From an uncultured Eubacterium sp. (GTDB lineage Bacteria; Bacillota; Clostridia; Lachnospirales; Lachnospiraceae): a DNA stretch of 31,706 nucleotides. Position 1 is the stretch's first letter. Each line of letters begins with the position of its first letter. Positions 1 through 7,069 of the stretch are shown one piece after another. The stretch spans positions 35,573-67,278 of the forward strand of contig CAJTVR010000016.1 of assembly GCA_910580075.1 (NCBI GenBank), written 5' to 3'. The position numbers and the translations under genes are program-made. The notes below the pieces were generated by a model. It made no database searches and was not told the origin of the DNA. It saw only the letters and a list, made by a program, of their open reading frames with translations.

Positions 1-45
1 GCCGGTTTCCCTGTCTGCCACGTTTTACTGCCGGCTGCTGCTTTT

Positions 46-903
46 TCAGCTGCATAGATTTCTGTATTTCTTAGCAATATACTCCGCCATTTCTTTCATC
101 AGGTCAAACTGAAACATCTCTGTATTGTCCTGTGATACATTGGATACAGCATTGATATCTATAATATAAAAACCGCTTTCATTCTCAATAATATCCATAC
201 TGCCCATTTCAATATCCAAAAGTTCCATAGCCCGGACTGCTGTTTTTCGAATGCTTTCCCTGCAGTCATCATAATGTTCATATACAGAACCAAACCGATA
301 CGCAGACAGGCCATTTTCTGTTACACTTCGTTTTACAATCAGCCGGCATTCCCCTCCGATTAACTCAATCCGGGTCAGATAGCCGTAAACAGGTTCCAGG
401 TATTCTTCCGCAATCATTTTAATATCGGGAAGTTTCGGCACCGTATCTGCCAGTTCCTGCTCATTTTGTATAATATAAGTCTCATTCGTACGTCCTCCGC
501 AGTCCGGTTTTACAATCAGCGGATAGGAAAGCGGGAGCCGGTAAACCTCTTCTTTATAAAATGTCCCATAAACTTCCGGTACACAGATACCGTGCTTTTT
601 CAGTACCTTCGCAGACAATTCTTTGCTGATTTCGTACAAATGTGCCTGATATGAATTCACCATCGTAATCCCATGCTCCTTCAAAAACGCATGGAGTTCC
701 TCCATCTTTCCCAGACTTCTTAAATGTCCGCGAAACTGTGCGCTTGCAAATATCCGGCTGATGACAAGATCACAGTCTTTCAGCACTTCATATGGAATTT
801 CTTTCTCCATATTCACCAGAAAAGCTTCCTCTCCCAGAGCACATAGAGAATCCCTGAGCGCATATGCAGACCATTCCTCTGACTCGTATAAAATTGCTGT
901 CAT
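46..903 (-). CDS. ATP-grasp ligase-like protein (RimK-related)
   Basis: A 285-residue soluble protein with an ATP-grasp fold. The nucleotide-binding segment PLIVKPDCGGR lies at about residues 128-138, EEYLE at 166-170, and the metal-binding end MDIIE...DINAVSN at 236-255 (D249 and N251 are probable metal ligands). The family joins a carboxylate, activated as acyl phosphate, to an amine or thiol; RimK relatives add amino acids to peptides or small molecules. It is the last gene of an operon with a polar amino acid ABC importer and begins 27 bases after the ATPase gene, so an amino acid or small peptide substrate is a reasonable inference. Neither the acceptor nor the product can be read from the sequence. 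No clear terminator is visible in the 45 bases left in the window. Family assignment is firm; the specific function is unknown. Confidence 0.8.
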   Translation of the reverse strand: MTAILYESEEWSAYALRDSLCALGEEAFLVNMEKEIPYEVLKDCDLVISRIFASAQFRGHLRSLGKMEELHAFLKEHGITMVNSYQAHLYEISKELSAKVLKKHGICVPEVYGTFYKEEVYRLPLSYPLIVKPDCGGRTNETYIIQNEQELADTVPKLPDIKMIAEEYLEPVYGYLTRIELIGGECRLIVKRSVTENGLSAYRFGSVYEHYDDCRESIRKTAVRAMELLDIEMGSMDIIENESGFYIIDINAVSNVSQDNTEMFQFDLMKEMAEYIAKKYRNLCS

Positions 904-930
904 TATAGTTTTTCTCCTTTGCAGCTATGA

Positions 931-1668
931 TTATATATTCCATTCCAGCAGCTTTCCTAAAAACTGCTGCAGCTGAGCTGTCTGCGGCTGGGTAAAAACC
1001 TGCCCGCTCTCTCCATATTCCATCAGAGTGCCTTCACACAGAAAAGCTGCTTTATCGCAGGCATGTCTGGCAAATCCCATTTCATGCGTCACAATGATAA
1101 AATCCAGACCTTCCCTTTTCAGCTCATGAATAATATCCAGTACTTCCGTCGTATATTCCGGGTCCAGTGCGCTGGTAGGTTCGTCCAGTAAAAGCAGACG
1201 CGGTTTTGCAGCTGCTGCCCTGGCAATTGCCACACGCTGCTGCTGTCCGCCGGAAAGCTCTGCCGGCTTCTTCTTCCAGTCGTTTTTCAGGCCAAACCGG
1301 ACGAGCAGCTCCATTGCACGCTCACATGCCTGTTCATGCGAAAATCCATGCACCTTTTCCAGCGGAACGGTAATATTTGACCGTGCATTCATATGCTGGA
1401 ACAGACCGCCCTGCTGAAAGACAAATCCAAGTTTCCTGCGGTATTTTTGCAGGGATGCCTCATCTGTTTCCACTTTTTCCCCATCTACCCATAAAGTGCC
1501 TGTGGTCGGAGCAGCCAGTCCTCCAATAATCCGTAACAGCGTGGATTTTCCGCCACCGGATGGCCCGATTACTGCCAGTGCGTGTACGTCATCCGAAAAA
1601 TCCATTGGCTGTAACACCGGACGGCCCCGTTCAAACTGTTTCGAAAGATTGTGAAACTCAATTTTCAT
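931..1668 (-). CDS. Polar amino acid ABC transporter ATPase (GlnQ/HisP type)
   Basis: A 245-residue ABC ATPase that powers the importer encoded just upstream. Walker A GPSGGGKST is at residues 35-43, the Q-loop region FVFQQGG at 82-88, the signature LSGGQQQR at 138-145, Walker B LLLLDEP at 158-164 and the switch histidine in VTHEMGF at about 195. The length and the SALDPE D-loop fit the GlnQ/HisP/ArtP subfamily. The start overlaps the end of the permease gene by 11 bases, which suggests translational coupling. Substrate specificity resides in the binding protein and is not resolved here. Confidence 0.93.
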   Translation of the reverse strand: MKIEFHNLSKQFERGRPVLQPMDFSDDVHALAVIGPSGGGKSTLLRIIGGLAAPTTGTLWVDGEKVETDEASLQKYRRKLGFVFQQGGLFQHMNARSNITVPLEKVHGFSHEQACERAMELLVRFGLKNDWKKKPAELSGGQQQRVAIARAAAAKPRLLLLDEPTSALDPEYTTEVLDIIHELKREGLDFIIVTHEMGFARHACDKAAFLCEGTLMEYGESGQVFTQPQTAQLQQFLGKLLEWNI

Positions 1669-2446
1669 AACGAAACTTCCTTTCTAACCATTCACTGGAC
1701 AGCGAGACTGGCAGCGTCAGACATAAATAAAGCACACCCAGGAACAGATAGCATTCAAACAGACGGAAGTTTACGGCACTGATTTCCCGCATTGTCTGTG
1801 TGAGTTCAATAACCGCAATCATAGAAAGCAGAGACGAATCTTTAATAATAGAAGCAAACTGTCCTGTAAGTGCCGGGAGCGTCCTGGCAGCCATCTGCGG
1901 AAGGACAACATAACGAAGCGTCTGCCCGCGGGTAAATCCGACTGCCCGGGCTGCTTCCAGCTGTGAGCCTTCCATTGACAAAAAGCTCCCGCGGATAATT
2001 TCCGATATATACGCGCCCTCAAAAACAGACAGAATCATAACCCCTGCTGCAAACCGGTTTTCCACGCCCCACGCGGTTCCTACAATATAAAAGAACAGAT
2101 AAATCTGCATAATCAGAGGGGTCCCGCGGATAAATTTTACATAAACACTGCAAAAATATCTTATAATAAGCAAACCTGACCCCTGTCCGGCAGCACTTAA
2201 TACACCGATAAAAAAACTCAGTATCAGGCTGCACAGACTGAGCCTGAGCGTGACAAGAAAGCCGTCCCATACACGGACGCGGAACTGTCCAAGAAACGAA
2301 AAATCCAGCTGTACCTGGATAGCATGAAGCGAAACCCAAAACAGCATGACCCACAAAACTGCCACAAGCAGCACATTCATCAGAACTGCTGCCAGACACA
2401 CATGCCCGTTTTCTTCCGCCCAAAATAACTTTTTTATTTTTTTCAT
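1658..2446 (-). CDS. Amino acid ABC transporter permease (HisM family)
   Basis: A 262-residue inner-membrane permease. Residues 1-15 are charged and cytoplasmic. Hydrophobic segments follow at about 17-40, 62-88, 110-128 and 135-150, with further segments in the C-terminal third. The EAA loop that contacts the ATPase is visible as EAARAVGFTRGQTLRYVVLP at about residues 164-183. These are hallmarks of the HisM/GlnP family (BPD_transp_1 domain), which works as a dimer with the ATPase. The N-terminal extension with an extra hydrophobic segment is common in Firmicute members. The gene starts 21 bases after the binding-protein gene and overlaps the ATPase gene, so the three are surely co-transcribed. 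Confidence 0.92.
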   Translation of the reverse strand: MKKIKKLFWAEENGHVCLAAVLMNVLLVAVLWVMLFWVSLHAIQVQLDFSFLGQFRVRVWDGFLVTLRLSLCSLILSFFIGVLSAAGQGSGLLIIRYFCSVYVKFIRGTPLIMQIYLFFYIVGTAWGVENRFAAGVMILSVFEGAYISEIIRGSFLSMEGSQLEAARAVGFTRGQTLRYVVLPQMAARTLPALTGQFASIIKDSSLLSMIAVIELTQTMREISAVNFRLFECYLFLGVLYLCLTLPVSLSSEWLERKFRYEN

Positions 2447-2467
2447 ATGTATTCCTGTTTCCGCTGC

Positions 2468-3355
2468 TTACTCAGCCATATCAAAAAACCACTGAAAACC
2501 GAGCTCATCAAACGCTTTCTTTTCCTCTGCCAGATGTTTTTTTGTCAGTTCTTCATAGCCGCCGTTTTTTTCAAATTCCGCAAGGAATGCATTCAGCTGA
2601 TCCAGCAGTTGCTGATTGCCCTTCTGTACAGCAATCCCCCACTGTTCCGGTTCCTGGAACGGAATAAAAACTGCGCTCGTCGTATCCGGATTGTTCTGCC
2701 AGTTCCGGTAAATGGTAAGCTGGTCATAAATAAATCCGTCTGCACGCCCCTGGGATACTTCTGTCACACAGGCGCTTTCATCCGGCATGGCCAGGACTTC
2801 TGCCTCTGTCAGATTTTTTTCTGCATACATATGTCCTGTGGAACCGGATTTTACAGCAATCGTTTTCCCTTTCTGATTTAGATCGTCTATCGATGCAATG
2901 TCAGAATCCTTATTTGCCAGAATCGCCAGAAGTGCATTGGCATACGGATCCGAAAAATCAATCAGTTCTTTTCTTTCATCTGTAATGGTCATAGAAGAAA
3001 TCACAAGATCGGCTGCTCCTGTCTGAAGAGCCGGAATCAGGCCGTCCCATGCCATATTTTCTATTCGTACTTCCCGTCCCGTATACTCCTCAAACGCCTT
3101 CAAAAGATCTGCACTGACCCCTTCCGGCTCTCCGGCATCATCTCTTGTTTCAAACGGCGGATAGGCAAGCTCCATTGCTGCAATTAACGGCTCTGACGTT
3201 TCATCCGCAGCAGAATCCCTGTCAGCCTCCTGTGTATCTTTCTCTGCCGGCGTTCTGCCCGGCTCAGGCTGCGATTCTGTGTTACTGTTTCCTGCGCATC
3301 CAGCCATGGTAAACGCAAGCAGCACTGATAATAATAAAGCAGTCATCTTTTTCAT
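2468..3355 (-). CDS. Lipoprotein substrate-binding protein of amino acid ABC importer
   Basis: A 295-residue extracellular solute-binding protein of family 3 (SBP_bac_3). I chose the ATG at 3355 (MKKMTALLLS) because AAGGAG lies just upstream and the protein then starts with a lipoprotein signal: a Lys-rich n-region, a hydrophobic core, and lipobox TMAGC with the modified Cys at residue 20. A Glu/Asp/Ser-rich linker follows to about residue 60. The ligand domain starts with ELAYPPFE and has the family segments WDGLIPALQTGAADLVIS and ERKELIDFSDPY. It captures a polar amino acid outside the membrane and delivers it to the permease encoded next. The ligand is not determinable by eye. It is the first gene of the operon, preceded by a promoter and a leader of about 130 bases. 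Confidence 0.92.
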   Translation of the reverse strand: MKKMTALLLSVLLAFTMAGCAGNSNTESQPEPGRTPAEKDTQEADRDSAADETSEPLIAAMELAYPPFETRDDAGEPEGVSADLLKAFEEYTGREVRIENMAWDGLIPALQTGAADLVISSMTITDERKELIDFSDPYANALLAILANKDSDIASIDDLNQKGKTIAVKSGSTGHMYAEKNLTEAEVLAMPDESACVTEVSQGRADGFIYDQLTIYRNWQNNPDTTSAVFIPFQEPEQWGIAVQKGNQQLLDQLNAFLAEFEKNGGYEELTKKHLAEEKKAFDELGFQWFFDMAE

Positions 3356-3425
3356 TTGTATCTCTCCTTCTTTTATGCTTCTGTTTAAGGCTCCACTCCG
3401 ATTTATGTCTGAATACAGCAAAGCA

Positions 3426-3524
3426 GGCAGTGGACGCTGCCATAAATATCAGACGGTCATCTGCCAGTATTCCGACTCTCAGAAAATATACTGTTAGAAT
3501 ATAATAGCTGATTTCATTTGTAAA
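3426..3524 (-). promoter_or_regulatory. Promoter and hairpin-containing leader of the amino acid importer operon
   Basis: On the minus strand TTTACA (3524-3519) and TATTCT (3501-3496) are separated by 17 bases, a plausible sigma-A promoter. The predicted leader of about 130 bases contains a perfect 5-bp hairpin GGCAG/CTGCC (3426-3441) and other short dyads. No T-box, lysine, glycine or SAM riboswitch consensus was recognised. The promoter is an inference from spacing and partial consensus. Confidence 0.45.
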
Positions 3525-3688
3525 GAGGGAATCTCAAGTAACAGTCTGTTATGATAACCGGAAGATGAAAAAAATAATCTGAATCTGCCTGTCTTTTTAA
3601 AGTGTCCAGCCGTTATATATATCAGAATAATCCGTCATTCCAGATTCTTCTCAGTCCTGTTATTTTAAACATTACGAAGTGAATGTAA

Positions 3689-3949
3689 ATGGAATCAGAG
3701 TTAAGAGATTTAACAATAAATTTTGGTGATTTTACCGCCATCGATCATCTGAATGTTACCATGTCAAACGGTGTGTACGGCCTTTTAGGTGTAAACGCAG
3801 CCATACGTATCCAGTTCTGTAATCTTATCAGCGAACTTTCTGAAGAACAGCCCATACTGCTTTCGACGCACACTGTACCGGTCATTAAATATATTGTAAA
3901 TGAAACCTGGCTGATGAAAGACGGGCTTTTTATTAACCCGGACGAATAA
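3689..3949 (+). pseudogene. ABC transporter ATPase remnant with large internal deletion
   Basis: An open frame of 86 codons that reads as the two ends of an ABC ATPase joined together. The first 37 residues match the family start (a beta strand, then NGVYGLLGVNA), but Walker A stops where GAGKTT should follow. The next residues, from IRIQFCNLISEL to LLSTHTVPVIKYI, correspond to the region after Walker B including the switch histidine. Comparison with the intact ATPase at 26958-27809, which has NGVYGLLAPNGAGKTT and RVRFRNLIHQL...ILSTHIVSDIE, shows about 130 residues are missing, including most of Walker A, the signature and Walker B. The product cannot bind or hydrolyse ATP in the normal way. 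The frame across the deletion is still open, so a short peptide could be made, but I call it a decayed gene. No permease neighbour remains. Confidence 0.8.
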
Positions 3950-3985
3950 AATCTGGCTGATGAAAGACGGGCTTTTATTAACCCA
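3907..3985 (+). repeat. Imperfect tandem duplication at the end of the ATPase remnant
   Basis: The 34-base segment at 3907-3940, starting CTGGCTGATGAAAGACGGGC, recurs at 3953-3985 with one T fewer and one substitution. The second copy lies after the stop codon. This is a recent local duplication with a 46-base offset. Confidence 0.85.
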
Positions 3986-4006
3986 GATGCCAGACAGTCA
4001 TATAAA
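3978..4006 (+). promoter_or_regulatory. Promoter-like sequence abutting palindromic repeat copy A
   Basis: TTAACC (3978-3983), a 17-base gap, then TATAAA (4001-4006) resemble a sigma-A promoter. A transcript would begin near 4013, almost exactly at the left end of repeat copy A. It was found by eye, so chance agreement in AT-rich DNA is possible. Confidence 0.35.
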
Positions 4007-4310
4007 ATTTATCCGGTACCAGACAGGCAGAGAAATGTTTTCCTTTCTCTGTGACTTTGGAGAACAGTTAGAAATTCTTAATTTTCTGCTTTATATCCAG
4101 GATTTGGGGCTCACTGTCTGCCGCTGCAAAAATCCTGGAAGCCCCAAAAGGTGCCTGCCAGTGCCAGAACATAGAACATGCCAGAACGCCAGGGCATCAG
4201 GCACCGGTCCGTCCGCTGCCACAGAACTATCGCAGAAAATTTAGAATTTCTTACTGTTCGCAGGCGATACGGAAAAAGGAAAACATTTCTCTGCCTGGCG
4301 TTCGGGAATC
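3998..4310 (+). repeat. Long palindromic repeat element, copy A (full length)
   Basis: A nested imperfect palindrome with no credible coding frame. The outer arms at 4024-4046 and 4275-4297 are perfect 23-bp inverted repeats. Inner arms at 4062-4089 and 4232-4259 match at 26 of 28 positions. The centre holds two interleaved complementary pairs (TCCAGGA 4096-4102 with TCCTGGA 4133-4139, and TTTGGGGC 4103-4110 with GCCCCAAA 4141-4148) and a hairpin GGTGCCTG/CAGGCACC (4150-4157 with 4198-4205). Copy B at 10084-10393 is in the same orientation with high identity through arms and centre. Copy C (31541-31626) is an inverted right half and copy D (7916-7980) keeps only the ends. It may be a MITE-like element or a gene for a structured RNA; no known family was recognised. 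Confidence 0.85.
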
Positions 4311-4340
4311 CCATACATTACCTTAGCTTTACAAATACAT

Positions 4341-4378
4341 AAACCGGAGAAGCACATCTGCACAGCTTCTCCGGTTTT
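4341..4378. terminator. Intrinsic terminator downstream of glgX, possibly bidirectional
   Basis: AAACCGGAGAAGC (4341-4353) pairs perfectly with its complement at 4365-4377, with an 11-base loop. There is a short T-run on both strands. It lies 21 bases beyond the glgX stop codon. Confidence 0.8.
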
Positions 4379-4398
4379 ATGATATCAGGTTTCGTTTT

Positions 4399-6489
4399 TT
4401 AAATCTGTGAAGCGACCAGTACCTGTACGCTGCGTGGTTTCAGCTGAATTGTATTGTTTATGATTTTTTCAGGATCTGACAGAAGGCCGCTAGGCTGCCA
4501 GGTATCAACGACAGCTTTCCACTGCATGGACGTGCCGAGGTCTGGCAGATGCTGTGTTACATTTTCCCAGTATGCATTGATGGAGATGAATACAATATCA
4601 TCTTCGCCGGATGTCTCGTTTTTACCCGCAAACATAACGCCTATGACATGCGAATCCCAGCTGTAGTTTCCGTTCCAGGCATTGGCTTCATGCAGGCTGA
4701 CTGGCGGGAATCCGAGGGAACATGCGGACGTATTCTTACGGATTACAGCATGCTGTTTGCGGAAATTAATCATATAACTGAAAAAATTAAATAAATCTTT
4801 ATTTTTCTCCGGCAGAGACCAGTCCAGCCAGGAAATCATATTGTCCTGACAATAAGCATTGTTGTTGCCATGCTGGCTGTTGCCAAATTCGTCTCCGGCA
4901 AGGAACATTGGAGTTCCACGGCTGCATAACAATACGGCGCAGGCATTTTTGACCATTCGTTTACGCAGAGTCAGTATTTCATGGTCCATAGTCTTGCCTT
5001 CGGAGCCGCAGTTCCAGCTGTGATTGTCGTTGCTGCCGTCTGTATTGTTCCATCCGTTTGCTTCGTTATGTTTTTCATTATAAGAATATAAGTCATGCAG
5101 TGTAAATCCGTCGTGGCAGGTCAGGAAATTAATCGATGCGTTTGCCCCGCGGGTTTCCGGATCATATAAATCTGTAGAGCCGATGAGGCGCAGTGCTGCA
5201 CTTGCAGCAGTGCTTGGATCTCCCTTTAAAAAGCTGCGTACATCATCCCGGTAACGCCCGTTCCATTCTGCAAAACGGTTCCAGGACGGAAAACTTCCTA
5301 CCTGATAAAGCCCGCCTGCATCCCATGCTTCTGCAATAAGTTTTGTATCGCCTAAAATAGGATCAAATGCCAGACTCTGTAACAGAGGAGGTTTACTCAT
5401 CGGAGAACCGTCTTCGTTGCGTCCTAAAATAGTAGCCAGATCGAAACGGAATCCATCTACCCGGTAAGTTGTTACCCAGTAGCGGAGGCAGTCCAGAATC
5501 ATGCGCTGTACAATCGGATGATTGCAGTTTAAGGTGTTGCCGCAGCCGCTGTAATTGTAATATTCTCCGTTTGGTTTCAGCATATAATAAATATTATTGT
5601 CAAATCCCTTGAAAGAGAAAAAGCTGCCCTGTTCGTTGCCTTCAGCCGTGTGGTTAAATACGACATCCAGTATGACTTCAATACCGTTTTCGTGGAGCGT
5701 TTTTACAAGCTGCTTTAATTCCGTACCTTCCCGGTTGTATTCTATGCCGCCGCAGTAACTGGTATTTGGGGCAAAAAAGCTGACCGTATTATATCCCCAG
5801 TAATCCACCAGGTCGTGTCCGTTATAATTACGCAGAGAACCTGTTTCATCAAATTCAAAAATCGGCATCAGTTCAACAGCATTGACTCCAAGTTTTTTCA
5901 GATAAGGGATTTTTTCCATTAATGCTGCAAAAGTACCTGGTTTGGCATGGAGTGAAGAATCTGCCATGGAAAATCCCCTGACATGAAGTTCATAGATAAT
6001 CAGGTCTTCCATAGGTATGTTCGGGAAAACAAAATTTCCCCAGTCAAAATCATCTTTTACAACCCGTGCTTTGTAGAAACCATTTTTTGTTTTTTTCGTA
6101 CCCCAGACACTCTGTCCGGTTACTGCTTTTGCATAAATATCCAGAAGATTCTTTTTCGGGTTGAAAATCAGCCCGTTATCCGGCTCATACGGGCCGTCCA
6201 TGCGGTAGGCATATTCAAATTCTTCAATGTTTAGTTTAAACACGATCATAGAGAAAACATTTCCAATCCGGTAATTGTCCGGGAATTTTAAGACAGCATA
6301 GGGCTCGTCTTCTTCTCTGTGAAAAAGTAAAAGCTCACAGGAGTCTGCGTGATTGGAATGAACTGTAAAATTTACACCGCCAGGAATAGCAGTTGCGCCG
6401 TTGATATCATAAAAACCCGGCCTGACTTCATAACCGGCAATCGTATCAAAAGGAACCAGATGAATTTTATTTAGTGGAATTGGATTCAT
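4399..6489 (-). CDS. glgX: Glycogen debranching enzyme / isoamylase-type GH13 (GlgX)
   Basis: A 696-residue cytoplasmic GH13 enzyme that hydrolyses alpha-1,6 branches of glycogen, preferably after phosphorylase has shortened the outer chains. A CBM48-like N-domain spans about residues 15-125. The catalytic barrel then shows VILDVVFNHT (272-281), the nucleophile in VDGFRFD (D350), the acid/base in LIAEAWDAGG (E387) and the third acid in FLTCHD (D460). A C-terminal beta domain ends the protein. The length is normal for GlgX. The start at 6489 is preceded by GAGGTG. The gene stands alone on the minus strand with its own promoter and terminator. The partner GlgP is encoded at 13007-15475 in another operon. 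The family is sure; separating GlgX from TreX/isoamylase needs a phylogeny. Confidence 0.93.
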   Translation of the reverse strand: MNPIPLNKIHLVPFDTIAGYEVRPGFYDINGATAIPGGVNFTVHSNHADSCELLLFHREEDEPYAVLKFPDNYRIGNVFSMIVFKLNIEEFEYAYRMDGPYEPDNGLIFNPKKNLLDIYAKAVTGQSVWGTKKTKNGFYKARVVKDDFDWGNFVFPNIPMEDLIIYELHVRGFSMADSSLHAKPGTFAALMEKIPYLKKLGVNAVELMPIFEFDETGSLRNYNGHDLVDYWGYNTVSFFAPNTSYCGGIEYNREGTELKQLVKTLHENGIEVILDVVFNHTAEGNEQGSFFSFKGFDNNIYYMLKPNGEYYNYSGCGNTLNCNHPIVQRMILDCLRYWVTTYRVDGFRFDLATILGRNEDGSPMSKPPLLQSLAFDPILGDTKLIAEAWDAGGLYQVGSFPSWNRFAEWNGRYRDDVRSFLKGDPSTAASAALRLIGSTDLYDPETRGANASINFLTCHDGFTLHDLYSYNEKHNEANGWNNTDGSNDNHSWNCGSEGKTMDHEILTLRKRMVKNACAVLLCSRGTPMFLAGDEFGNSQHGNNNAYCQDNMISWLDWSLPEKNKDLFNFFSYMINFRKQHAVIRKNTSACSLGFPPVSLHEANAWNGNYSWDSHVIGVMFAGKNETSGEDDIVFISINAYWENVTQHLPDLGTSMQWKAVVDTWQPSGLLSDPEKIINNTIQLKPRSVQVLVASQI

Positions 6490-6526
6490 AGAGACACCTC
6501 GCTTTTTGAATTAGTCTGTTTCTATA

Positions 6527-6555
6527 ATAGTAACAGTTCGGACAGGTCTTTGCAA
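6527..6555 (-). promoter_or_regulatory. Putative sigma-A promoter of glgX
   Basis: On the minus strand TTGCAA (6555-6550) and TACTAT (6532-6527) are 17 bases apart, about 40 bases before the glgX start codon. It is divergent from the thi promoter only 25 bases away. Confidence 0.5.
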
Positions 6556-6579
6556 CTAATAATAAACAGAAAAAGACTC

Positions 6580-6608
6580 TTGACAGACTGGCTGAAATGA
6601 CTTACACT
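6580..6608 (+). promoter_or_regulatory. Sigma-A promoter of the thiazole operon
   Basis: A perfect -35 TTGACA (6580-6585), a 17-base spacer and -10 TACACT (6603-6608). Transcription would start near 6615, about 210 bases before thiS, which leaves room for a regulatory leader. Confidence 0.75.
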
Positions 6609-6623
6609 ATTTATCATAAGTTA

Positions 6624-6740
6624 TAAACTGGATGTATGTAACAGAAATATCCAGTTCATATTCCGCATATCAGACACGGGCAGTTTAAGGCTGCATAAGG
6701 GGTACACCACCACGGGTGTAAACTTTATGCAGCCTTTTTT
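6624..6740 (+). promoter_or_regulatory. thi operon leader with competing helices and an intrinsic terminator
   Basis: The terminator is GGCTGCATAA (6689-6698) paired with TTATGCAGCC (6725-6734), with an inner TACACC/GGTGTA helix (6703-6708 with 6715-6720), followed by six T. Upstream, AACTGGAT (6626-6633) pairs with ATCCAGTT (6649-6656). TAAACTG (6624-6630) can instead pair with CAGTTTA (6681-6687), just before the terminator stem, so two folds compete. The terminator lies 85 bases before thiS, inside the transcript from the promoter at 6580, as expected for transcription attenuation. The conserved THI-box/TPP aptamer sequences (CTGAGA, and the ACCTGATCTGGATAATGCCAGCG region) are not visible, so if this is a riboswitch it is not a standard TPP one. 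I recall a candidate RNA motif upstream of thiS genes in Firmicutes being described but cannot confirm a match. Confidence 0.65.
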
Positions 6741-6824
6741 GTATACTGCCAGGATTTTCCTGAAAAACAAAACGGAAAACTCATAAAATGCGGATAAAAA
6801 TATGTAAAAAGGAGGATGAAATGT

Positions 6825-7019
6825 ATGGTTTGTATCAATGGAAAACAGGAGGATGCTGCCGGAATGGTTTTGCTGGATTATCTCAAACAAAATCATGTCC
6901 CGCCAGAAGGCGTTGCAGTAGAGTGTAACGAAGAAATTATCAGAAAGAACCGGTATTCTGAATATATATTTCAGGATGGCGATACAGTAGAAATTGTAAG
7001 TTTTGTAGGGGGAGGCTGA
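6825..7019 (+). CDS. thiS: Sulfur carrier protein ThiS
   Basis: A 64-residue ubiquitin-like sulfur carrier ending in VSFVGGG. The C-terminal Gly-Gly is converted to a thiocarboxylate that donates sulfur to the thiazole ring on ThiG. I place the start at the ATG at 6825 (MVCINGKQ) because AAGGAGG at 6809-6815 is then 9 bases away. An in-frame ATG at 6816 would touch the ribosome binding site. Segments DYLKQNHVP and DGDTVEIVSFVGGG are typical of ThiS. It is the first gene of the thi operon, after a terminator-bearing leader. No thiF follows. Confidence 0.92.
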   Translation: MVCINGKQEDAAGMVLLDYLKQNHVPPEGVAVECNEEIIRKNRYSEYIFQDGDTVEIVSFVGGG

Positions 7020-7069
7020 ATTTTCAGCGGATGCATGGTAACTGACAAACCAGAAAGGAGCAGCGAATA

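Noticed and set aside
3356..3421. N-terminal extension of the binding protein to 3421
   Set aside because: It would bury the lipoprotein signal peptide; the ATG at 3355 has a good ribosome binding site and an immediate signal sequence.
3960..4314. Short open frames on both strands in repeat copy A, with a related frame in copy B (10015-10275)
   Set aside because: They share sequence only because the DNA repeats are similar. Frames are not conserved end to end and there are no ribosome binding sites.
6600..6815. TPP riboswitch before thiS
   Set aside because: The conserved CTGAGA and CTGGATAATGCCAGCG-like sequences were not found; only hairpins and a terminator were seen.
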